Shown here: in pieces, positions 1 through 6,687 of the stretch
How positions within the stretch are numbered: the first letter of the stretch is position 1
Layout: each line of letters starts with the position of its first letter
Position numbers and translations under genes: made by a program
Assembly: GCA_025966295.1 (NCBI GenBank)
Contig: JAOPVD010000122.1
Coordinates: 1-6,687, forward strand
Length of the DNA: 6,687 bases
Source: Frankiales bacterium
GTDB taxonomy: Bacteria > Actinomycetota > Actinomycetes > Mycobacteriales > SCTD01
Reading direction: 5' to 3'
The notes under the pieces: generated by a model
Databases searched by the model: none
What the model was told of the DNA's origin: nothing
The model's input: the letters and a program-made list of their open reading frames with translations, nothing else

Positions 1-389
1 CTCGCCGCGGTGGCGCCGGCCCCGATCACGGCCGCCCGGGCGCAGGACACCACGCCGGCCTCGCGGAGCGCGGCCACGATGCCCTCGACGTCGGTGTTGT
101 GGCCGACCCGCTCGCCGTCCCGCAGCACCACGGTGTTGGCGGCCCCGGTGGCCGTGACCAGCGGCGAGGCCGAGGTCAGCAGCGGCAGCACGGCGTGCTT
201 GAGCGGCATCGTGAGCGACAGCCCCGCCCACTCCGGCCCGAGCCCGTCGAGGTACGCCGGCAGCCCGGCGGGCAGCACCTCGACGGCGTCGTAGCTCCAG
301 TCGGCCAGGCCCAGGGCCGCGTAGGCCGCCCGGTGCAGGGCCGGCGACAGCGAGTGGGCGATCGGCGAGCCGAGGACCGCGGCCTTCAC
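1..389 (-). CDS. aroE: Shikimate dehydrogenase (AroE), N-terminal part; 3' end beyond window
   Basis: Shikimate dehydrogenase reduces 3-dehydroshikimate to shikimate with NADPH in the cytoplasmic shikimate pathway to chorismate and the aromatic amino acids. Visible here are 129 codons: the substrate-binding SPIAHSLSP motif (residues 8-16, with the Ser13/Ser15 pair that contacts shikimate), LTMPLK with the likely catalytic Lys64, GAANTV with Asn85, NTD with Asp100, and GAGATAA (123-129), the start of the glycine-rich NADP-binding loop, where the window ends. The GTG start at 389-387 is the earliest possible, because the mltG TAG stop (392-390) lies immediately before it in the same frame with no base between. 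A modest GAGGG Shine-Dalgarno (404-400) sits 10 bases upstream inside mltG. It is last in the visible operon. The family is normally about 270 residues, so roughly half is missing through the window edge, not through mutation. SPIAHSLSP plus the Lys and NTD motifs make another dehydrogenase unlikely. Confidence 0.95.
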   Translation of the reverse strand, partial: MKAAVLGSPIAHSLSPALHRAAYAALGLADWSYDAVEVLPAGLPAYLDGLGPEWAGLSLTMPLKHAVLPLLTSASPLVTATGAANTVVLRDGERVGHNTDVEGIVAALREAGVVSCARAAVIGAGATAA

Positions 390-1466
390 CTAGTAGACGC
401 CCTCGCGCTGGGCCTTCGCCTTGGCCTTGAGGAACTCGTCGTAGGAGCTGGTGAACAGCGAGCGGCCCTGCTTGTCGATGGTGATGAAGTAGATCCAGTC
501 GCCCTGCGCGGGGGCCAGCGCGGCCTCGAGCGCCTTGCGGCCCGGCGAGTTGATGGGGGTCGGCGGCAGGCCCTTGTTCCGGTAGGTGTTGTAGGGCGAC
601 TCGACCGCGATGTCGTCGAGGGTGAGGCGCGCCTTCTTCTCCTCGCGGATGTAGTTCACCGTCGAGTCCAGCTGCAGCGGCATGCCCATGGCGAGCCGGT
701 TCAGGACCACCCGGGCGACCTTGCCGCGGTCGGCGTCGAGCGCGGTCTCGGCCTCCACGATGCTCGCGATCGTGACGACCTGGTACGCCGTCAGACCCAG
801 GTTGCGGGCCTGCTCCTCGAGGTCGAGGCCGGCCGCCTCCTCGGTGAACTTCTGGGTCATCATCACCAGCGCGTCGACGGCACCGGTGCCCGGCTCCACG
901 TCGTAGGTGGCCGGGAACAGGAACCCCTCGGGCCGGTTCCGGGCGTAGGACGGCAGCCCCAGCACCGCCGGGTTCTTCAGCGCGGCCACGACGTCGGCGC
1001 GCGTGAGCTCGGTGAACTTCACCAGCCGGTCCACCACCCGGGCCAGCGCAATGCCCTCCGGCAGCGTGACCCGGCCGCGGACCCGCGCCTTCGGGTCGAG
1101 CAGCAGCGCCAGCGCCTGCGAGGCGGCCATCTTCAGCCGGAGCGCGTAGAAGCCCGGCTGCACCGAGCGGGACCGGTCGTCGGCCTGGGCGGCCTTGGTG
1201 AAGGCCTTCGCGCTCTTCACCACGCCCTTGGCGACGAGGGTGGCACCGATGTCGGCGGAGCTGTCGCCCGGCCGCACCTGGACGGTGACGCTGCCGCTGC
1301 CGGCGCCGCTGTAGTCGGCGGCACCGAACGCGCTGTCGTAGAGCTTCTGGCCGCCCAGCACGACCCCGCCCACCAGGGCGAGCAGCACGGTCAGCACGAT
1401 GAGCAGCCCCACCGGCTTCGGCAGCCGGTTCGGCGGGCGCCGGGTCTCCTCCTGCAGCAAGGTCAC
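390..1466 (-). CDS. mltG: Endolytic peptidoglycan transglycosylase MltG (YceG-like)
   Basis: MltG cleaves nascent glycan strands at the outer face of the cytoplasmic membrane and is thought to terminate strand elongation. The 358-residue protein has a short basic cytoplasmic N-terminus, one transmembrane helix (about 18-40), a small LysM-like region (about 59-125, starting VTVQVRPGD) and the YceG catalytic domain (about 130-350). Family signatures are PEGFLFPATY (179-188), ASIVEAE (234-240) with the expected catalytic Glu238, MPLQLDSTVNY (262-272) and SPYNTYRNKGLPPTPINSPG (290-309). The start is GTG (1466-1464). An AGGA (1478-1475) overlapping the ruvX stop lies 8 bases before it. The ruvX stop is 10 bases upstream and aroE begins on the next base after the TAG stop, consistent with one transcript. 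The cytoplasmic segment is only about 17 residues, short compared with many actinobacterial homologues, so an unrecognised upstream start is conceivable, although it would overlap ruvX. Confidence 0.95.
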   Translation of the reverse strand: MTLLQEETRRPPNRLPKPVGLLIVLTVLLALVGGVVLGGQKLYDSAFGAADYSGAGSGSVTVQVRPGDSSADIGATLVAKGVVKSAKAFTKAAQADDRSRSVQPGFYALRLKMAASQALALLLDPKARVRGRVTLPEGIALARVVDRLVKFTELTRADVVAALKNPAVLGLPSYARNRPEGFLFPATYDVEPGTGAVDALVMMTQKFTEEAAGLDLEEQARNLGLTAYQVVTIASIVEAETALDADRGKVARVVLNRLAMGMPLQLDSTVNYIREEKKARLTLDDIAVESPYNTYRNKGLPPTPINSPGRKALEAALAPAQGDWIYFITIDKQGRSLFTSSYDEFLKAKAKAQREGVY

Positions 1467-1474
1467 CCGGCCGA

Positions 1475-1478
1475 TCCT
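1475..1478 (-). promoter_or_regulatory. Weak Shine-Dalgarno for mltG overlapping ruvX stop
   Basis: The minus strand reads AGGA across the last two bases of the ruvX TAG stop codon, 8 bases upstream of the mltG GTG. It is a short match to the anti-Shine-Dalgarno, but its spacing is good and it supports the GTG at 1466 as the start. Its overlap with the stop suggests that ribosomes finishing ruvX may reinitiate on mltG. Confidence 0.5.
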
Positions 1479-1890
1479 ACGGGCGCCGGTCCAGCACGCT
1501 CTGCAGCAGCGCGACTGCGGCGGCCTGGTCGACCACCGCCCGGGCCTGCTTGCCGCGCCGGCCCGACGCCCGCAGCTGGGCGGCGGCGGTCACGGTGGTG
1601 AGCCGCTCGTCCACCAGCTCCACCGGTACGGCGACCAGGTCGGTGAGCGCGGCAGCCCAGTCCCGGGCCATCTGGGCGCTGGCGCTCAGGGCCTGGCCGG
1701 ACAGGCTGGTGGGCAGCCCGACCACGACGAGGACCGCGCTGCGCTCGGCCACGATCTCGGCGACGCGGGCCAGACCGGGCGCGGCGACGGTCTCCACCGG
1801 GCTGGCGAGGATGCGGTGCGGGTCGCTGGCGGCGACGCCGACCCGGACGGTCCCGACGTCCACCGCGACCACCACCCCGGCGACGGCCAT
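1477..1890 (-). CDS. ruvX: RuvX/YqgF-family RNase H-fold nuclease (pre-16S rRNA processing, putative Holliday junction resolvase)
   Basis: The YqgF/RuvX family has an RNase H-like fold. In E. coli it acts in maturation of the 16S rRNA 5' end, and it has also been annotated as a Holliday junction resolvase. The 137-residue protein is of normal length. It shows the first-strand motif VAVDVGTVRVGVAASD (8-23) with the conserved acidic Asp11, VGLPTSLSG (57-65), DERLTT (94-99) with Asp94/Glu95, and VDQAAAVALLQ (120-130) with the C-terminal Asp121. The predicted acidic metal-binding residues are therefore present. A strong GGAGG (1906-1902) precedes the start. It lies 11 bases before ATG 1890 and 8 bases before an in-frame GTG at 1893, so the true start may be one codon earlier. 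The frame stays open further upstream into alaS, but that part has no family similarity. ruvX follows alaS after the window's only substantial gap and precedes mltG by 10 bases, the usual actinobacterial order. Confidence 0.94.
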   Translation of the reverse strand: MAVAGVVVAVDVGTVRVGVAASDPHRILASPVETVAAPGLARVAEIVAERSAVLVVVGLPTSLSGQALSASAQMARDWAAALTDLVAVPVELVDERLTTVTAAAQLRASGRRGKQARAVVDQAAAVALLQSVLDRRP

Positions 1891-1901
1891 CACGCCCACC
1901 C

Positions 1902-1906
1902 CCTCC
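1902..1906 (-). promoter_or_regulatory. Shine-Dalgarno of ruvX
   Basis: GGAGG within a purine-rich run on the minus strand is the best ribosome binding site in the downstream half of the cluster. Spacing is 8 bases to GTG 1893 and 11 bases to ATG 1890, so it fixes the start to one of these two codons. It lies 3 bases downstream of the foot of the 1910-1972 palindrome, so ruvX can be initiated independently even if the hairpin separates it from alaS. Confidence 0.75.
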
Positions 1907-1909
1907 CGG

Positions 1910-1969
1910 TGATCCACGGAACCGGCACCCCCGTTTCGAGCCGTCGAACGGGGGCGCTGGTTCTGTGGA

Positions 1970-1972
<3 letters not shown>
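1910..1972. repeat. Large imperfect palindrome (hairpin) between alaS and ruvX
   Basis: Bases 1910-1935 pair with 1947-1972: 23 of 26 positions are Watson-Crick, the exceptions being 1918/1964, 1924/1958 and 1927/1955. A one-base bulge at 1936, three more pairs (1937-1939 with 1944-1946) and a four-base loop (1940-1943) follow. The outer ends read TGATCCAC and GTGGATCA, and the inner stem carries CCCCCGTT and AACGGGGG. The element fills nearly all of the alaS-ruvX gap and includes the whole alaS TGA stop (1972-1970). On the minus-strand transcript the exceptions are two A-C mismatches and one G-U pair. On the plus strand they are two G-T pairs and one mismatch. No U tract follows on the minus strand; a purine-rich Shine-Dalgarno does. 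The structure is directly seen. Its role (dispersed intergenic repeat, processing or attenuation hairpin) is unknown. Confidence 0.85.
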
Positions 1973-4629
<2,657 letters not shown>

Positions 4630-4633
<4 letters not shown>

Positions 4634-4881
4634 GGCGTGTCGACCACGTCGTGGCTGCCGTCGAGACCGAGGCCGGTGCGCAGCTCCGCCTCGCGCTCGG
4701 CCATGCCGGCGCGCACCTCGGCCCCGAAGTCGCGGATCGCGTCACCCAGGCCGCCGAGCGCGCCGGCGAGGCCGCTCTGGACGCCGGCCGGGGTGAACCG
4801 GTGCGCGGCCGCGGTCGCCTTGCGGACGAGCAGCACGCCGGCCGTCGCGCCGAGCGCGACGTAGAAGAGCCGTCGGGTCAC
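4630..4881 (-). CDS. Small membrane-anchored DUF6167-like protein of unknown function
   Basis: This 83-residue protein has a basic start (MTRR), one short hydrophobic segment (about 5-19), then RKATAAAHRFTP (20-31) and a mostly helical, charged tail with an amphipathic stretch around 33-70 (DAIRDFGAEVRAGMAEREAE), ending in an acidic C-terminus. The layout of one N-terminal anchor, a KAT-AHRFTP-like segment and a helical tail, together with its place just before alaS, matches the small actinobacterial proteins classed as DUF6167. I make that assignment from memory of the family and its context. No enzyme motif is visible and the function is unknown. The GTG start (4881-4879) overlaps the TGA of the DUF948 gene by four bases, and its own TGA overlaps the alaS GTG the same way. 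The two membrane proteins are thus locked into one translational chain with alaS. Only a poor purine match precedes the start, so coupling is likely. Confidence 0.85.
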
Positions 4882-5291
4882 TTCCGGGCCGCCTTCTTGT
4901 CCGCCTTGAGCTCGGCCTTCACCCGCTTCTCGACGTCGGCGTGGTGCCGCTTGCCGGCCGCCTTCCGGACGCCGTACGAGAAGGCCGCGACCTTCACGAC
5001 CGGGCTGCCCAGGGTGGCCGCGAACACGCTCGTCAGCGCCGACACGTTGCCGGTGATCGACTGGACGTTGGCGGTGATGTGGTCCACCCGCACCAGCTCC
5101 TCGTTGACGTGCGTCACCGTGCCGGTGACCTCGGTCAGCAGCGGCACCGTCTTGTCGGTGATGCCCTCGACGAGCTTGCGGGTCTCATCGACGACCCGGG
5201 TGAGCCGGATCAGCAAGAAGCACACCGCCAGCACGCCGATCGCGAACGAGATGGCGAAGATCAGTCCGATCACGTCACCGACGTCGATCAC
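4878..5291 (-). CDS. DUF948 domain membrane protein of unknown function
   Basis: This 137-residue protein has one N-terminal transmembrane helix (about 8-29), then a long predicted helical stretch (about 30-92) with spaced hydrophobic residues (ETRKLVEGITDKTVPLLTEV, 36-55). The conserved-looking segment LGSPVVKVAAFSYGVRKA (94-111) follows, then a very basic Lys/Arg-rich tail (112-137). This matches the DUF948 family, which includes YtxG-type general stress proteins, and the VKVAAFxYGVR segment is typical of actinobacterial members next to alaS. The biochemical role is unknown. A helical cytoplasmic domain with a basic tail could bind protein partners or nucleic acid, but that is inference. 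The GTG start (5291-5289) overlaps the rarA TGA in a GTGA junction and has a good AGGAGG (5301-5296) 4 bases upstream. Its stop overlaps the DUF6167-like gene in the same way. The two probably work as a pair. Confidence 0.88.
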   Translation of the reverse strand: MIDVGDVIGLIFAISFAIGVLAVCFLLIRLTRVVDETRKLVEGITDKTVPLLTEVTGTVTHVNEELVRVDHITANVQSITGNVSALTSVFAATLGSPVVKVAAFSYGVRKAAGKRHHADVEKRVKAELKADKKAARK

Positions 5292-6685
5292 GGTGCCTCC
5301 TTGTCCTGCCCGAGCTCGTCGGGCGTCGGTGGTGCGGGGTTGCAGCGCGGCCGGAAGCCGTGCGAGACGTCCTCAGGCTGGACCCGGCGGTCCCCGCGCA
5401 ACACCTCACGCAGGCCCGCGAGCCGCTCTCGGGCGACACGCTCGACCCCCAGGTCACCGGGCGAGTAGTACTCCCGCCCGACGACGGGGTCGGGCGCGTA
5501 CTGCTGCGCGACGACCCGTCCCGGGAAGTCGTGAGGGTAGCGGTACCCCGTGTGCCCGATCTTCTGACTTCCCGCGTAGTGCGCATCACGCAGGTGCGGC
5601 GGCACCGTGCCGGTCAGCCCGCGCCGGACGTCGGCGATCGCCGCGTCGACCGCGGCGATGACCGCGTTGCTCTTCGGGGACAGCGCGAGGTGGATGGTCG
5701 CCTGCGCCAGGTTGATGCGCGCCTCGGGCATCCCGATCAGCTCCAGCGCGCTGGCGGCCGCGACGGCGACCTGCAGCGCCGACGGGTCGGCCATCCCGAT
5801 GTCCTCGCTGGCGTGCACCACCAGCCGGCGGGCGATGAACCGCGGGTCCTCCCCCGCCTCGAACATCCGCGCCAGGTAGTGCAGCGCGGCGTCCACGTCC
5901 GAGCCGCGGATGCTCTTGATGAAGCCGCTGATGACGTCGTAGTGCTGGTCCCCGTCGCGGTCGTAGCGGACCGCAGCCCGGTCGACGGCCTGCTCGAGCT
6001 TGGCCAGCGTGACGACCCCGTCGTACGCCGCTGCCTCCAGGGCCGTGAGGGCCCGGCGGGCGTCGCCGCCGGCGAGCCGGACCAGGAAGTCCTCGGCGTC
6101 GGGCTCCACGGTGGTCTCGACCCCGCGCGGGTCGGTGGTGGCGCGCCGCACCACGGTCCGGACGTCGTCGTCGCCCAGCGGCTGCAGCGTCAGCAGCAGG
6201 CTCCGGCTGAGCAGCGGGCTGATGACGCTGAAGAACGGGTTCTCGGTGGTGGCGGCGACCAGCGTGACCCAGCGGTTCTCCACGCTCGGCAGCAGCGCGT
6301 CCTGCTGGGTCTTGGAGAAGCGGTGCACCTCGTCGACGAACAGCACGGTCTGGGCGCCGGTCTCCCCCAGCGCCCGCTTGGCGTCGTCCACGACCTGCCG
6401 GACGTCCTTGACCCCGGCCGTCACCGCGCTGAGCTCGCGGAAGCGGCGCTGCGTGGTGCGGGCGATGAGCATGGCGAGCGTCGTCTTGCCGGTGCCGGGC
6501 GGGCCCCACAGCACCACGCTGAGCGGGGCGTCGCCCTCGATGAGCCGGCGCAGCGGGGTGCCCGGGCCGATCAGGTGCTGCTGGCCGACCACCTCGTCGA
6601 GCGTGCGCGGCCGCATCCGCACCGCGAGAGGGGCGACGCGCGCCGCGGCGTCCTCCTCCGCAGCGTCGAACAGGCTCGGCTCCAC
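5288..6685 (-). CDS. rarA: Replication-associated recombination AAA+ ATPase RarA (MgsA/WRNIP1 family)
   Basis: RarA is a homotetrameric AAA+ ATPase related to clamp-loader subunits. It acts at stalled or collapsed replication forks with SSB and the recombination machinery. The 465-residue protein shows PLAVRMRPRTLDEVVGQQHL (19-38), Walker A GPPGTGKT (61-68), Walker B LFVDEVHRF (115-123), sensor 1 ATTENP (145-150), the arginine finger in PLLSR (Arg161), sensor 2 GGDARRAL (206-213), and the family-specific C-terminal tetramerisation region (about 241-410), including DVISGFIKSIRGSD, ASEDIGMADP and PPHLRDAHY. The GTG start (6685-6683) gives MEPSLFD, like actinobacterial homologues that begin MEPDLF, so the gene appears complete although only two bases precede it here. 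Its promoter lies outside the window. The last 30 or so residues (about 432-465, proline- and charge-rich) extend past the usual end and run into the GTGA overlap with the DUF948 gene. ATPase residues are all intact. Confidence 0.96.
   Translation of the reverse strand: MEPSLFDAAEEDAAARVAPLAVRMRPRTLDEVVGQQHLIGPGTPLRRLIEGDAPLSVVLWGPPGTGKTTLAMLIARTTQRRFRELSAVTAGVKDVRQVVDDAKRALGETGAQTVLFVDEVHRFSKTQQDALLPSVENRWVTLVAATTENPFFSVISPLLSRSLLLTLQPLGDDDVRTVVRRATTDPRGVETTVEPDAEDFLVRLAGGDARRALTALEAAAYDGVVTLAKLEQAVDRAAVRYDRDGDQHYDVISGFIKSIRGSDVDAALHYLARMFEAGEDPRFIARRLVVHASEDIGMADPSALQVAVAAASALELIGMPEARINLAQATIHLALSPKSNAVIAAVDAAIADVRRGLTGTVPPHLRDAHYAGSQKIGHTGYRYPHDFPGRVVAQQYAPDPVVGREYYSPGDLGVERVARERLAGLREVLRGDRRVQPEDVSHGFRPRCNPAPPTPDELGQDKEAP
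5296..5301 (-). promoter_or_regulatory. Shine-Dalgarno of the DUF948 gene, inside rarA 3' end
   Basis: A full AGGAGG lies within the last codons of rarA, 4 bases upstream of the GTG at 5291. It is the strongest anti-Shine-Dalgarno match at any of the three GTGA junctions and supports that GTG as the start. The DUF948 gene can therefore recruit ribosomes itself, unlike alaS, where no comparable site is seen. Confidence 0.7.
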
Positions 6686-6687
6686 GC

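Noticed and set aside
99..1601. Long plus-strand open frame of 500 codons opposite mltG and aroE
   Set aside because: The translation is low-complexity Arg/Gly/Val/Leu/His-rich with no domain. It mirrors well-supported minus-strand genes, and such frames are expected in very GC-rich DNA.
4634..4700. T-box or other leader regulating alaS
   Set aside because: The alaS start is inside a 4-base overlap with the upstream coding gene, so no untranslated leader exists at this position.
6685..6687. rarA truncated at its 5' end by the window edge
   Set aside because: The GTG at 6685 gives MEPSLFD, matching the normal start of actinobacterial RarA, so the coding region appears complete. Only its upstream control region is missing.

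Overview
This is a very GC-rich window with seven genes, all on the minus strand and packed almost end to end. Six of the seven start with GTG. Base composition, GTG starts, gene content and gene order all point to the chromosome of a high-GC Actinomycetota. I cannot name the genus from sequence reading alone. The order (rarA, DUF948, DUF6167, alaS, ruvX, mltG, aroE) is the conserved actinobacterial housekeeping block around alaS, so this is core genome rather than an island, phage or plasmid.

In transcription order, from high to low coordinates: rarA (5288-6685) is a complete RarA/MgsA-type AAA+ ATPase acting at stalled replication forks. A membrane-anchored DUF948 protein (4878-5291) and a small membrane-anchored DUF6167-like protein (4630-4881) follow, then alanyl-tRNA synthetase alaS (1970-4633). 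Each of these four genes overlaps the next by the same 4 bases, GTGA, so start and stop codons interlock and translation is probably coupled. The only real intergenic gap (1891-1969, 79 bases) separates alaS from ruvX. It is almost filled by a large imperfect palindrome (1910-1972) that also swallows the alaS stop codon. After it come ruvX (1477-1890), mltG (390-1466, ten bases further on) and the first 129 codons of aroE (389 down to 1, cut by the window edge). The aroE start codon directly abuts the mltG stop codon in the same frame.

The genes look like one transcription unit mixing DNA repair, tRNA charging, 16S rRNA maturation (RuvX/YqgF), peptidoglycan strand termination (MltG) and aromatic amino-acid synthesis (AroE). 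The two unknown-function membrane proteins between rarA and alaS are the least understood genes.

I found no mobile element, CRISPR array, rRNA, tRNA or convincing new multi-gene system. The most notable non-coding signal is the palindrome between alaS and ruvX. It lacks a U tract, so it is not a textbook terminator. It may be a dispersed intergenic repeat or an mRNA processing or attenuation element.
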